NCBI GenBank assembly: GCA_031256035.1 | Contig: JAIRRJ010000055.1 | Span: forward strand, 1 to 45,915 | DNA: 45,915 nt | From: Treponema sp. | Lineage (GTDB): Bacteria; Spirochaetota; Spirochaetia; Treponematales; Breznakiellaceae | Reading direction: 5' to 3' | In this document: piece by piece, positions 1-8,059 of the stretch | Position numbering within the stretch: position 1 is the first letter of the stretch | Layout of the letters: each line of letters opens with the position of its first letter | Notes under the pieces: generated by a model | Told to the model about the DNA's origin: nothing | The model's input: the letters and a program-made list of their open reading frames with translations, nothing else | The model's database searches: none | Translations under genes and position numbers: made by a program

Positions 1-183
1 GGCAACGGCAAAAGCGGCTTTTTTGCAAAACACGCGGAAAAAGGCAGTTCGCTCGTCTTTATTGACGACTTTTCCGCCGACTGGCTGCGTATCAAGGCTG
101 CTGCCGCTCATACTACTCCCGAAGCAATCATCAGCGAACTGGTTCGCTCGGCAATTACCGCAGAAATAGCCGTCGCTGTTTAA
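1..183 (+). CDS. C-terminal end of an unrecognised protein (partial)
   Basis: An open frame runs from the first base to a TAA at 181-183 and gives 60 residues, so the gene starts outside the window. The tail around 80-165 (RIKAAAAHTTPEAIISELV) looks like a pair of short helices and loosely recalls ribbon-helix-helix antitoxins. That resemblance is weak and I assign no function. Codon use is like that of the neighbouring genes. A block of dispersed repeat follows the stop. Confidence 0.55.
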   Translation, partial: GNGKSGFFAKHAEKGSSLVFIDDFSADWLRIKAAAAHTTPEAIISELVRSAITAEIAVAV

Positions 184-196
184 CTTCATTTCCTCA

Positions 197-278
197 TTCC
201 TCCCCAGTTTAGTGTTTAGTAGATAGCAGTTATCAGTTATCAATGTCCAGTTATCAGTGAGCAGTGTTGGTGTCCCAA
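197..278. repeat. Partial copy of the dispersed AGCAGTTATCAGT-type repeat
   Basis: The stretch contains successive AGCAGTTATCAG, CAGTTATCAGTGAGCAG and GTGTTGGTGTCC blocks. The same blocks recur at 14378-14400, 15770-15845, 16275-16365 and, inverted, at 45826-45915. It is intergenic here, between the partial gene and the lipoprotein gene on the other strand. Confidence 0.7.
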
Positions 279-327
279 AGTTCTGATATATGCTCGGTTG
301 AAACGGGCTAGTGTTAATCACGCACAC

Positions 328-843
328 TTATATATCTTCTTGACATTCATAAATTTGATTATAAGCGTTATATACTGCAGTGGTTATATCAGACTCGTCA
401 AAACATGGCGCTTTAGTTTGAGTTTTTCCGTCGATAATAAGGTCGACTTTGTACTCTACTTCGCGACGTTGTTCGGCAGTAAGCTTAAAGTTTTCTGGGT
501 TATTATGATAATCTCCACCCCTTGCGAGCCAAAAACCCAACGCCGATTGGTCAAATGCATCTTCAACGTGAATAACGTGGTCTGTGTGCAACCCATAACC
601 GCCAACACCATTGAATGCAGCTGCACCACTCATAAGCGCCCGCACCTGACCAAATTCTGCGAAACACTCTCCCCTACAATCTTCGGCCAACCAGTGCCAA
701 GTACCAAATTCGTCTTTGCCTTTGTTTGAATCACCGTCTCCGCCGTTGTCGTTATTGTTGTCATAACCGTTGCAAACGGTCATGGTGAACTGTATTATTG
801 CCACAAGAGCTATAGTTGCTAACAGTTTCTTTGTATTTTTCAT
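328..843 (-). CDS. Hypothetical lipoprotein, 171 aa
   Basis: The N-terminus is a lipoprotein signal: a KK-rich n-region, a hydrophobic core and a cysteine at about residue 24 (MTVCNG). An Asn/Asp/Gly-rich linker follows. The rest contains four further cysteines, two of them in DCRGEC near residue 56, and no family I recognise. The signal begins MKNTKKLLATIALVA and closely resembles those of the lipoproteins at 14579 and 25450, which suggests these leader segments are shared or recombined in this genome. It is likely anchored in a membrane by its lipid. A promoter fits just upstream on the minus strand. Confidence 0.7.
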   Translation of the reverse strand: MKNTKKLLATIALVAIIQFTMTVCNGYDNNNDNGGDGDSNKGKDEFGTWHWLAEDCRGECFAEFGQVRALMSGAAAFNGVGGYGLHTDHVIHVEDAFDQSALGFWLARGGDYHNNPENFKLTAEQRREVEYKVDLIIDGKTQTKAPCFDESDITTAVYNAYNQIYECQEDI

Positions 844-852
844 AGTAAGTGC

Positions 853-881
853 AATTTATCACAAAATGAGCGGTTTGGCAA
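853..881 (-). promoter_or_regulatory. Promoter of the 171-aa lipoprotein gene
   Basis: Reading the minus strand, TTGCCA (881-876) and TAAATT (858-853) are separated by 17 bases and lie just before the ATG at 843. Both boxes are near the sigma-70 consensus. Confidence 0.5.
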
Positions 882-962
882 GCGGGGTTGACGATAATTA
901 GAGGCGCAAAAGCGGCAGTAGCCAACTCAAAGACAAGGAATAAACATCTATTAACTCTTTAC

Positions 963-1065
963 AAGAGTTGAATTACACTCTTAGCAAGAGTTGAATTACA
1001 CTCTTTACTAGAGTTGAATTGCACTCTTAGCAAGAGTTGAATTGCACTCTTGGCAAGAGTTGAAA
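963..1065. repeat. Tandem 23-bp palindromic repeats, 4.5 copies
   Basis: Units start at 963, 986, 1009, 1032 and 1055 (partial), exactly 23 bp apart. Each has the form AAGAGTTGAATTACACTCTT with small changes: AAGAGT pairs with ACTCTT and the centre is AATT. The units follow each other with only three bases between palindromes, which is unlike CRISPR. The array lies about 100 bp upstream of the hisS promoter. Confidence 0.9.
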
Positions 1066-1161
1066 CCAAGATCAGCGCAGTCGCAGCGGCTGAACAAGCG
1101 CCTCCTGCTGCCACGCACCTGAATGATAAATTTGATAACCGCAGGGCATGTTTCAGTGTCA

Positions 1162-1190
1162 TTGCCAACCTTCCCCCTTTCAAATATAGT
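1162..1190 (+). promoter_or_regulatory. hisS promoter, predicted leaderless start
   Basis: TTGCCA (1162-1167), a 17-base spacer and TATAGT (1185-1190) form a near-consensus promoter. The -10 box ends only seven bases before the ATG at 1198, so transcription should begin at or next to the start codon. No Shine-Dalgarno sequence precedes the ATG, consistent with a leaderless mRNA. Confidence 0.55.
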
Positions 1191-1197
1191 GTCTTTA

Positions 1198-2514
1198 ATG
1201 GCAGACTACATCGAACCCAGAGTACTTAAAGGCTTCAGGGACTTTCTCCCCCAAGCGGAAATGATCCGCCGCGATTTGAGCGAAAAAATAGAGAATTGTT
1301 TCCGTTCTTTCGGCTTTTCGCCAATCGACACCCCAGCCCTTGAATACGCGGACATCCTCCTCGGCAAGGGCGGCGGTGAGACTGAAAAACAGATTTACCG
1401 CTTCAAGGACAAAGGGGAGAGGGATGTTGCCCTGCGCTTCGACCTCACCGTCCCCTTCGCCCGCTTTACCGCCCTGCACCGCGAAGAGCTGGTATTCCCC
1501 TTCAAGCGCTACCACATCGGCAAGGTGTGGCGCGGGGAAAATACCCAGCGCGGGCGTTACCGCGAATTTACCCAGTGCGATTTTGACATCATCGGAAGCG
1601 ACAGCGCAGCGGCTGATTTTGAAATTCTCCTTTTGATCCGCACCGCCTTGTTGAGTTTAGGGCTTGATGTAACAATCCGTTTCAACCACCGCGGGCTTTT
1701 TAATAATTTTCTTTCCCATATCGGGCAGAGGGAAAAATCTGTCGAGGTGCTGCGCGCGGTAGACAAACTTGCCAAAGTGGGCGCAGATGAAACACGTAAA
1801 ACCCTGACAGAACTTGCCGGAGAGGCAAACGCGCAAAAGATACTTGATTTTATCAGTGCAAATCGAACCTTAGGTTCGGGGAGTTTCACAGAGACGCTTG
1901 CCCGCATGACAGAACTTTCAGGCGGCGCTTCGCCGGAGTCGCAGCGGCTGGCTCAACTCAGGCAGTACATGAACGATGCTGTTGGCTGCGATGATACCTT
2001 TATCCTCGATCCTTCGATCACCCGCGGGCTGGATTACTATACAGGCGTAGTATTTGAAACCTTTTTGAATGAACTCCCGGACATCGGATCAATTTGCTCA
2101 GGCGGGCGTTACGACAACCTTGCCGGGCTTTACTCCAAAGACAAGGATGCCATTAGCGGTGTTGGCTCTTCTATCGGGCTTGACCGCCTGATTGCCGCTC
2201 TGGAAAGCCTTGGAAAACTGCCCGCTTCAAAAGGATGCGCTCTTGCTATCGCCTGCGTCAACATTGAACACTCAGGCAGGTATCAGGCGCTGGCGCAGAA
2301 ATTCCGGCAATCGGGCGTCCCCTGCGAAGTACACTCCGAAGGAGATGGAAAACAGCTTGTAAAACAATATGTCCTAGCCGAAAAAAAGGGGCTTCGATGG
2401 GTTCTTGTCCCCGGAGAAAATCCGCACGATCCTGTTACCCTGCGTGATTTAGCCGCGCGTAAAAACCGCGAGCTTTCAGTGGAACAGGCAATAGATGCAA
2501 TTCGCAAGGAGTAA
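1198..2514 (+). CDS. hisS: Histidine-tRNA ligase
   Basis: Charges tRNA-His with histidine in the cytoplasm. The 438-aa product has the usual class II HisRS order: GFRDFLP near the N-terminus, motif 2 (KRYHIGKVWRGE), the histidine-binding segment LDYYTGVVFE, SGGRYDNL, motif 3 around GVGSSIGLDRL and a C-terminal anticodon-binding domain. I chose the ATG at 1198 because MADYIEPRVLKGFRDF is where the family begins. The frame extends 25 codons further upstream, but that part overlaps the promoter and is not family-like. The next gene starts five bases after the stop, so hisS probably heads an operon with the rhodanese and copper ATPase. Confidence 0.95.
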   Translation: MADYIEPRVLKGFRDFLPQAEMIRRDLSEKIENCFRSFGFSPIDTPALEYADILLGKGGGETEKQIYRFKDKGERDVALRFDLTVPFARFTALHREELVFPFKRYHIGKVWRGENTQRGRYREFTQCDFDIIGSDSAAADFEILLLIRTALLSLGLDVTIRFNHRGLFNNFLSHIGQREKSVEVLRAVDKLAKVGADETRKTLTELAGEANAQKILDFISANRTLGSGSFTETLARMTELSGGASPESQRLAQLRQYMNDAVGCDDTFILDPSITRGLDYYTGVVFETFLNELPDIGSICSGGRYDNLAGLYSKDKDAISGVGSSIGLDRLIAALESLGKLPASKGCALAIACVNIEHSGRYQALAQKFRQSGVPCEVHSEGDGKQLVKQYVLAEKKGLRWVLVPGENPHDPVTLRDLAARKNRELSVEQAIDAIRKE

Positions 2515-2518
2515 AAGA

Positions 2519-2920
2519 ATGGTTAACATTATCTTAATTACGTTATCTTGTTTAAGCGTTCTTGCGGGATGCTGCAAGACTGAGCCGAATGATACCGCTT
2601 CAAAAGCCGAATACCGCAAGATTTCTGCAGAAGAAGCGCATGAAATGTTAACTACATTAACTGATTTCATTCTGCTTGATGTGCGCACTGAGACTGAGTA
2701 CATGGGAAAAAGAATCGAAGGGGCAATACTGATACCGCATAATGAGATAAAAAGCCGCGCCGAAAAGGAATTGCCCAACAAGAAAGCGGTAATACTCGTC
2801 TATTGCCGGAGCGGAGTGCGAAGCGCCAATGCAGCAAAAGAACTGGTAAGCATGGGATATGTCAACGTGTACGATTTCGGCGGAATCAATGACTGGCCTT
2901 ATGATACGGTTAACAATTGA
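2519..2920 (+). CDS. Rhodanese-domain lipoprotein
   Basis: A 133-aa protein with a lipoprotein signal (lipobox VLAGCCK, cysteine at about residue 17) followed by a single rhodanese domain. The domain shows the conserved [10 protein letters not shown] near residue 60 and the active-site loop CRSGVRS near residue 96. Rhodaneses move sulfane sulfur through that cysteine; the natural acceptor of an exported, lipid-anchored form is unknown. AAGGAG lies seven bases before the ATG at 2519. The stop TGA overlaps the TTG start of the copper ATPase (TTGA), so the two are likely translationally coupled. Co-expression with copA hints at a role in metal or thiol stress, which is inference. Confidence 0.85.
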   Translation: MVNIILITLSCLSVLAGCCKTEPNDTASKAEYRKISAEEAHEMLTTLTDFILLDVRTETEYMGKRIEGAILIPHNEIKSRAEKELPNKKAVILVYCRSGVRSANAAKELVSMGYVNVYDFGGINDWPYDTVNN

Positions 2921-5151
2921 AAGTGCAAAAAGAAACCCTGATGATCGGCGGAATGGGCTGCGCCGCCTGTTCCGCAAGAATTGAAAAGGCTCTCCGTAAG
3001 CTGGAAGGTGTACAAGAGGCGAGCGTAAACCTTGCCACTGAAAAAGCTGTTGTTGTTTTTGATCCGCGTTTCGTAAGCCTTGCCGCCATCAGAGATGAAG
3101 TAACAAAAGCGGGATACCAAGTGCTTGAGGCTGTCAAAACTGTGCTGGAAACTCCGTTGCAAGATGCGCTGGAAACTCCGTTGCAAAAAGCGCGGGAAAC
3201 TTCGTTGCAAAAAGCGCCAGAGATAAATGTTCTAAGAACAAAACTTATCATTGCCGCATCTTTTGCCTTTCCCCTTCTTTACATAGCGATGGCTCCCATG
3301 ATGCGCCTCCCCTTCCCCGCCGCCCTTGAGCCAATGCAATTTCCGCTCACTTTTGCGCTGGCGCAATTGGCGCTTACCATCCCTGTCATAATTGCAGATA
3401 ACAGGTTTTATACTGCCGGTTTCAAAAACCTGCTGCGCCGCAGTCCCAACATGGATTCACTCATCGCTGTCGGAACATCGGCGGCGGTGATTTTCAGTCT
3501 GTACAATGTGTGGCAAATCATCGGCGGTAACCACATGGCGGTACATTCCCTCTATTTTGAAACCGCCGGGGTAATCATCGCCCTCATTCTGCTTGGAAAA
3601 ACACTGGAAGCTGTTTCAAAAGGCCGCACAAGTGAAGCGATTAAAAAACTAATGTCGCTTGCGCCACAGACGGCGATTGTTGTCGAAGGGAGTGAAAAAG
3701 AAATTCCTATTAACGAAGTAAAACCCGGCGACATTATCCTCGTTAAACCCGGCTCGAAAATCCCCGTAGACGGCACTGTTACAGAAGGGTCAAGCGCCGT
3801 TGACGAATCCATGCTTACAGGGGAAAGTATGCCCGTTGAAAAAAAGCCGGGGGACAAAGTCTACAGCGCGACCATCAACACAAACGGACGTTTCTGTTTT
3901 AAGGCCGAAAAGACCGGAGAGGAGACGGCTCTTGCGCAGATCGTAAGGCTTGTGGAAGAAGCACAAAATTCAAAAGCTCCTGTCGCCCGGCTTGCGGATA
4001 CAGTATCCGGTTATTTTGTCCCCATTGTATGCGCCATTGCGCTTGCTGCCGGCATTGTCTGGTTTATCGTGTTATCCGCAAGCCTTGTAACCATACCTGC
4101 CGGAAAATCTGCGCTTGAATTCTCCATGACCATTTTTATCTCTGTGCTGGTCATTGCCTGCCCCTGCGCTCTCGGTCTTGCCACTCCTGCCGCAATCATG
4201 ACGGCAACCGGCAAGGGCGCGGAAAACGGAATACTGTTCAAAAGCGGCGAAGCTCTGGAAACCGCCGGGAAAATACAAACGATTGTTTTTGACAAAACGG
4301 GGACGATTACCGAAGGAAAGCCTGAGGTAACGGATGTGATTGTAGGGAGTAGGGAGTGGGGAGTGGAGAATACAGCCAGCGATTCTGCACTTCTCCTACA
4401 GTTAGCGGCGTCTTTGGAACGTTATTCCGAACACCCCATAGCAAAGGCAGTTTGCGGTTATTACACAGGCGATTATCTGGAAGTAAAAGACTTTAGAGCT
4501 ATTCCCGGTCAGGGAGTTGAGGGCATTGTCAACGGGAAAAAAGTAGAAATCGGACGCGGGATTACAGTTTCAGTCAACGGAGAATACAGAGGGCGGATTG
4601 TTGTTCAGGATAGGCCGAAAGCCAACAGTAAAACGGCTATCCAGCGCCTGAAAAAAATGGGGATTGAGGTTGTCATGATCACAGGCGACAGTAAAGAAAC
4701 AGCGGACGCTGTTGCCGCGCAAGTTGGTATTGACCGCGTCCTTTCACAGGTGCTACCTCAGGACAAGTCCGCCGAGATACAAAAAATGCAAAGCGGCGGA
4801 AAGGTGGCAATGGTAGGAGACGGCATCAATGACGCGCCCGCACTGGCGCAGGCGGACATTGGGATAGCCATTGGCAGCGGGACTGATGTTGCAATCGAAT
4901 CAGCGGACATCGTTCTTATGAAAAGCGACTTAACAGACGTTCCCGCCGCAATCGAATTGTGCAAGCGTACACTCCGTATCATAAAGCAAAATCTGTTTTG
5001 GGCATTCGGCTACAATATGCTGGGCATCCCCATTGCCACCGGGGTTTTGTACCTGTTCGGCGGACCGCTCCTCAATCCCATGTTCGCCGCGGCAGCAATG
5101 AGCCTGAGTTCGGTCTCTGTACTGGCAAATGCCCTAAGGCTCAAACGTTAA
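2917..5151 (+). CDS. copA: Copper-translocating P1B-type ATPase
   Basis: Exports Cu(I) across the inner membrane using ATP. The 744-aa protein has one N-terminal heavy-metal domain (GMGCAACS near residue 12), membrane helices, the phosphatase motif LTGES, the metal-site CPC (IACPCALG, about residue 415), the phosphorylated DKTGT (about 458), SEHPIAKA and [16 protein letters not shown]. The start is TTG at 2917 overlapping the previous stop, or GTG at 2923. Two oddities stand out. The linker after the metal domain is made of three 24-bp repeats (3142-3213). Just after DKTGT, at 4345-4372, a run of GGGAGTG-type heptamers encodes about ten extra residues ([10 protein letters not shown]) in frame within the nucleotide-binding region. 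Confidence 0.95.
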   Translation: MKVQKETLMIGGMGCAACSARIEKALRKLEGVQEASVNLATEKAVVVFDPRFVSLAAIRDEVTKAGYQVLEAVKTVLETPLQDALETPLQKARETSLQKAPEINVLRTKLIIAASFAFPLLYIAMAPMMRLPFPAALEPMQFPLTFALAQLALTIPVIIADNRFYTAGFKNLLRRSPNMDSLIAVGTSAAVIFSLYNVWQIIGGNHMAVHSLYFETAGVIIALILLGKTLEAVSKGRTSEAIKKLMSLAPQTAIVVEGSEKEIPINEVKPGDIILVKPGSKIPVDGTVTEGSSAVDESMLTGESMPVEKKPGDKVYSATINTNGRFCFKAEKTGEETALAQIVRLVEEAQNSKAPVARLADTVSGYFVPIVCAIALAAGIVWFIVLSASLVTIPAGKSALEFSMTIFISVLVIACPCALGLATPAAIMTATGKGAENGILFKSGEALETAGKIQTIVFDKTGTITEGKPEVTDVIVGSREWGVENTASDSALLLQLAASLERYSEHPIAKAVCGYYTGDYLEVKDFRAIPGQGVEGIVNGKKVEIGRGITVSVNGEYRGRIVVQDRPKANSKTAIQRLKKMGIEVVMITGDSKETADAVAAQVGIDRVLSQVLPQDKSAEIQKMQSGGKVAMVGDGINDAPALAQADIGIAIGSGTDVAIESADIVLMKSDLTDVPAAIELCKRTLRIIKQNLFWAFGYNMLGIPIATGVLYLFGGPLLNPMFAAAAMSLSSVSVLANALRLKR
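3142..3213 (+). repeat. Three 24-bp tandem repeats inside copA
   Basis: Units at 3142-3165, 3166-3189 and 3190-3213 share CTGGAAACTCCGTTGCAA with few changes. They encode the octapeptide series [16 protein letters not shown] and RETSLQKA between the metal-binding domain and the first membrane helix. Confidence 0.9.
4345..4372 (+). repeat. Heptamer repeat (GGGAGTG type) inside copA
   Basis: The bases read GGGAGTA, GGGAGTG, GGGAGTG, GAGAATA, a classic seven-base tandem repeat. The same family appears in the opposite orientation at 9216-9250 at the start of carB. In copA it is open in frame and adds residues to the nucleotide-binding domain. Confidence 0.85.
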
Positions 5152-5154
5152 TAC

Positions 5155-5183
5155 TTTACCAAAAGCCGCTATCTCTCTATACT
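5155..5183 (+). promoter_or_regulatory. icd promoter, predicted leaderless start
   Basis: TTTACC (5155-5160), 17 bases, then TATACT (5178-5183). The ATG at 5190 lies six bases after the -10 box and has no Shine-Dalgarno sequence, so a leaderless transcript is predicted. Confidence 0.5.
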
Positions 5184-5189
5184 ACTTTC

Positions 5190-6392
5190 ATGGCGAAAAT
5201 CTGCATGAAGACCCCTCTGGTAGAAATTGACGGCGATGAAATGACCCGTGTCCTGTGGGCGGTGGTAAAAGAAAAGCTCATCCTCCCCTTTGTTGATCTT
5301 AAAACAGAATATTACGATCTGGGACTTTTGAACCGGGACGCCACAGACGATGCCGTAAGCGCCGAATCTGCGCACGCCATTGCAAGGCTTGGGGTTGGGG
5401 TAAAATGCGCAACAATCACCGCCAATGCCGCAAGACAGGAAGAATACAGCTTAAAACGCCTGCACCCAAGCCCTAACGCTACAATCAGGGCAATCCTTGA
5501 CGGCACAGTGTTCCGAAGGCCGATAATAGTTAACCGCATAAAACCATCAGTTAACACATGGAAATCGCCTATTGTAATTGGCCGCCATGCCTACGGCGAT
5601 GTCTATAAAGCGGCTGAAATGGAGATTGATGGTCCGGGCAAAGTGGAGCTTGTCTACACAAGGGCGGACGGGTCGGAACGCCGCGTTACGGTAGCGGCTT
5701 TTGAAGGAAAAGGCATTGTTCAGGGAATGCACAACTACGACGCTTCAATCAGAAGTTTTGCCCGCGCCTGTTTCCTCTATGCCTTGCAGGAAAAACTCCC
5801 CCTCTGGTTCGCTGCAAAGGATACAATCTCCAAAATCTACGACGGCCGTTTCAAAGCTATTTTCAACGAAGTCTACGAAAGCGAGTTTAAGACACAATGC
5901 GCCGCCGCCGGAATTGAGTATTTTTACACATTGATTGACGATGCGGTTGCGCGGGTAGTAAAGGGCGAAGGCGGCTTTTTGTGGGCATGTAAAAATTACG
6001 ACGGGGACGTAATGAGCGACATGGTGGCAAGCGCAAGCGGAAGCCTTGCCATGATGACAAGTGTCCTTGTCTCCCCTTCAGGCGTTTTTGAATATGAAGC
6101 TGCCCACGGTACTGTTCAGCAGCATTACTACCGCTGGAAGAAAGGCGAAAAAACCAGCACCAATCCTACGGCGCTTATTTTCGCATGGTCGGGAGCGCTT
6201 TCCAAACGCGCTGAATTGGACGGCCTTCCCGAACTTGCGGATTTTGCGAAGCGGCTGGAATCGTCTGTCATCAGCGCTATTGAAGCCGGAGAGATGACCG
6301 GAGACTTGGCAAAGTTTTCTGTTCCTGCGCCTGAAAAAATACTCAATTCATGGGACTTTATTGATCGTGTAGCGAAATTAATGCGTGCCTGA
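5190..6392 (+). CDS. icd: NADP-dependent isocitrate dehydrogenase, eukaryote-like dimeric type
   Basis: Oxidises isocitrate to 2-oxoglutarate and CO2 with NADP, giving a precursor for glutamate synthesis. The 400-aa protein matches the short homodimeric type II family, in which mitochondrial and cytosolic IDH fall: VEIDGDEMTRVLW at the start, SPNATIRAILDGTVFR, the DGDVMSDMVAS metal-site region and EAAHGTVQQHY near the end. The start is set at 5190 because the family begins there; the open frame continues upstream into the copA coding region, which is a shadow. It appears to have its own promoter rather than depending on copA. Confidence 0.93.
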   Translation: MAKICMKTPLVEIDGDEMTRVLWAVVKEKLILPFVDLKTEYYDLGLLNRDATDDAVSAESAHAIARLGVGVKCATITANAARQEEYSLKRLHPSPNATIRAILDGTVFRRPIIVNRIKPSVNTWKSPIVIGRHAYGDVYKAAEMEIDGPGKVELVYTRADGSERRVTVAAFEGKGIVQGMHNYDASIRSFARACFLYALQEKLPLWFAAKDTISKIYDGRFKAIFNEVYESEFKTQCAAAGIEYFYTLIDDAVARVVKGEGGFLWACKNYDGDVMSDMVASASGSLAMMTSVLVSPSGVFEYEAAHGTVQQHYYRWKKGEKTSTNPTALIFAWSGALSKRAELDGLPELADFAKRLESSVISAIEAGEMTGDLAKFSVPAPEKILNSWDFIDRVAKLMRA

Positions 6393-6408
6393 CGCCCCTG
6401 CGCTCTGC

Positions 6409-6498
6409 CTATACTTTTTTCCGCATATACCGTGCAAAAGCCGCTATTGAAAAACCGATGAGAGTGAGCGATATAGCTATACATAATTGAACATACAT
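6409..6498 (-). CDS. 29-aa single-span membrane peptide
   Basis: The minus strand has AGGAGG six bases before an ATG at 6498, then 29 codons to TAG at 6411-6409. The peptide is MYVQLCIAISLTLIGFS followed by a short basic tail (RYMRKK), which is one membrane helix with a positive C-terminus. The Shine-Dalgarno sequence overlaps the end of the preceding 59-aa gene, so the two form a small operon. The ideal ribosome site and overlap argue that it is a real gene. Function is unknown; a small regulatory or holin-like membrane peptide would look like this. Confidence 0.6.
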   Translation of the reverse strand: MYVQLCIAISLTLIGFSIAAFARYMRKKV

Positions 6499-6500
6499 TT

Positions 6501-6680
6501 TCAGCCTCCTATAATCCAAGTTCTTATTATTTCAATTACCGCCAGAAGCCCGACAACTCCTGCTGCGTTTCCTAAAATCTCCAGAACTTTCAAAAATCTG
6601 TTTTCCGGCTTTTGCATTATGCCGATTATTGTATCGGCCTTTTTGTTTAATGCCGTCAATTCCACAATAACCTGTTCCAT
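6501..6680 (-). CDS. 59-aa small membrane protein
   Basis: Starts at the ATG at 6680 and ends at TGA 6503-6501, inside the ribosome site of the 29-aa gene. The first half is polar with a helical pattern (LTALNKKADTIIGIMQK). The second half is one hydrophobic segment (GNAAGVVGLLAVIEII) ending TWIIGG. A strong promoter on the minus strand lies immediately upstream with its -10 box seven bases before the ATG. No known family is recognised. The arrangement resembles small membrane effector pairs, but that is only a structural likeness. Confidence 0.6.
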   Translation of the reverse strand: MEQVIVELTALNKKADTIIGIMQKPENRFLKVLEILGNAAGVVGLLAVIEIIRTWIIGG

Positions 6681-6687
6681 ATTCTAT

Positions 6688-6716
6688 ATGTTATATCTTG
6701 AGAGAAGGATTGTCAA
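6688..6716 (-). promoter_or_regulatory. Promoter of the small membrane-protein pair, leaderless type
   Basis: On the minus strand TTGACA is a perfect -35 box, followed 17 bases later by TAACAT (an overlapping TATAAC is two bases earlier). TAACAT ends seven bases before the ATG at 6680, so the transcript should start at the codon itself. Confidence 0.55.
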
Positions 6717-6764
6717 GTACCAAAACGATACCTGACATCCCGCATGTTCTTGTTAACATATTTC

Positions 6765-6825
6765 TCGAAAGAAGACCGCACGCAAAGGCACCGAGACGCA
6801 AAGGAAACAAAGGGGAAAAAGTGAC
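6765..6825. repeat. Dispersed CGCAAAGGCACCGAGACGCAAAGG-type repeat
   Basis: The stretch ACGCAAAGGCACCGAGACG and its continuation recur in degenerate form near 13088, 14402-14445, 15848-15880, 16370-16395 and 45796-45822. It is intergenic in all these places. Confidence 0.6.
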
Positions 6826-6842
6826 TAACACCCAAATTGTCT

Positions 6843-7100
6843 TTAATGTTCCTGCATCTTGTGCCCACTAAAAAAGAAAGGAATGAAATTAAAGCTGTTA
6901 ATCTCTTTAGGAAAAAAAATATCGTTTGATACACCGTCCAACTCAACAGCTCTGGATTTATCTATAAAACTGAGAAGGGACAGAGCTTCTGTATGGAAGT
7001 AAGTTATCACTTCAGGATTTCTTGACGACATATCAAAATCCTGCGCATCAAGACAAACCAATACATTGATAAATAACATTAATATGCAATATTTAATCAT
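6843..7100 (-). CDS. Hypothetical secreted protein, 85 aa
   Basis: Begins with a short signal peptide (MIKYCILMLFINVLVCLDA) and continues with a polar segment that has no recognisable domain, ending in FNFIPFFFSGHKMQEH. Its ATG overlaps the stop of the gene upstream (ATGA-type junction), so translation is probably coupled. The upstream gene appears frameshifted, so this small protein may itself be a remnant of a larger locus. Confidence that it is a functional gene is modest. Confidence 0.45.
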   Translation of the reverse strand: MIKYCILMLFINVLVCLDAQDFDMSSRNPEVITYFHTEALSLLSFIDKSRAVELDGVSNDIFFPKEINSFNFIPFFFSGHKMQEH

Positions 7101-7517
7101 TTAACAAGCTCCTGCCATTCATTCCAATCGTGTATTCATTGAATGGGAGTGATTTATCATTATTAAACTTACAAAATGACAATATCGACTTAAAAAAGCT
7201 GCCATTATCAGACCAAAAACAAAACACTAAACCTATGGCAGGATTATTGAAATGGGCCAGAGAACCGCTTTTGATGAATAGCTTAAAACCAAACCTTTCC
7301 CAAGCTAACAAATTATATGCTATTTGGATATATGCACCCGTTTCATAATTTTCATTATAAAATTCAACGCCAAAAAACTCCCGGTATCCTGCCTCGGCAG
7401 AGACAATATTAAAACCCAACTCACTTTCCCATTTTAGCTCAAGCTTTCCGGCATAAATATCATATTTTGCATGAAAGTCATAAGCAACATCACCGAAATC
7501 AAAATACGCTTTTTCAT
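7093..7517 (-). pseudogene. Frameshifted outer-membrane-like protein
   Basis: An ATG at 7517 opens MKKRILISVMLLMTF, a good signal peptide, but that frame stops after 27 codons. From about 7514 a second frame, lacking any usual start, reads AYDFHAKYDIYAGKLELKWE and continues to 7093 with alternating hydrophobic and polar residues typical of beta-barrel strands (GVEFYNENYETGAYIQIAY). Joining the two needs one frameshift near 7470-7500. It is either a decayed gene or a sequencing error. It is coupled to the 85-aa gene downstream. I cannot name the family. Confidence 0.5.
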
Positions 7518-7645
7518 CTTAATAAACACCTTTATATTTCTCATTTTCTAATTATGTCAATTATGGGTAGATATTGTCAATACATACATATAGAAAACTT
7601 ATAATTGTACTTTAGGATTTTGTATTTGAACATATTCTGTATGAT

Positions 7646-7984
7646 ATGAAAGCAAAGCCTACAAAAACAAGGAAGATTTTATCGTCAAATCTCAAAAAAC
7701 ATCGTAAAAAATTGGGGCTTTCACAGGAAAAACTTGCTGAAAATGCCGGAATTTCCAGTATGATGGTTAAAGATATAGAAGCATTCCGTACATGGGTTAG
7801 TGATAAGACATTGGAAAGCCTTGCTGTTGCCCTCAAAACAGACATTTACCGCCTTTTAATGCCAGATACCGCCTATGAAGAAGAAATAAACAAGACAATT
7901 CGTAATGATCTAAAAAATATTACTCAAAAAATTCGCCAAGACATAGATTTAACTCTTAAAAATGCCTTCAAATTATGGAGCTAA
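7646..7984 (+). CDS. XRE-family transcriptional regulator, 112 aa
   Basis: Residues about 10-70 form a Cro/C1-type helix-turn-helix: LKKHRKKLGLSQEKLAENAG, then ISSMMVKDIEAFRTWVSDKTLESLAVAL. The usual recognition-helix segment carries MMVKDIE. The C-terminal 40 residues are a charged helix (NDLKNITQKIRQDIDLTLKN) suited to dimerisation. It stands alone, upstream of carA on the same strand with a 75-base gap. Its target is unknown; it could act on its own promoter or on the decayed genes across the intergenic region. Confidence 0.85.
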   Translation: MKAKPTKTRKILSSNLKKHRKKLGLSQEKLAENAGISSMMVKDIEAFRTWVSDKTLESLAVALKTDIYRLLMPDTAYEEEINKTIRNDLKNITQKIRQDIDLTLKNAFKLWS

Positions 7985-8059
7985 ATATTGGCGATTGGCG
8001 GGGTTATTGTTTTTTCCTAAAATACCGTATAGCATTAGCAAAAGCATAACAAGGACAAT

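Noticed and set aside
298-729. 143-aa plus-strand frame opposite the first lipoprotein
   Set aside because: It is the shadow of the lipoprotein gene, which has a clear signal, lipobox and promoter.
963-1065. CRISPR array
   Set aside because: The palindromes follow without spacers of 30 or so bases and there are no cas genes nearby.
959-1183. 74-aa frame on the minus strand over the palindromes
   Set aside because: It only translates the 23-bp repeats and overlaps the hisS promoter.
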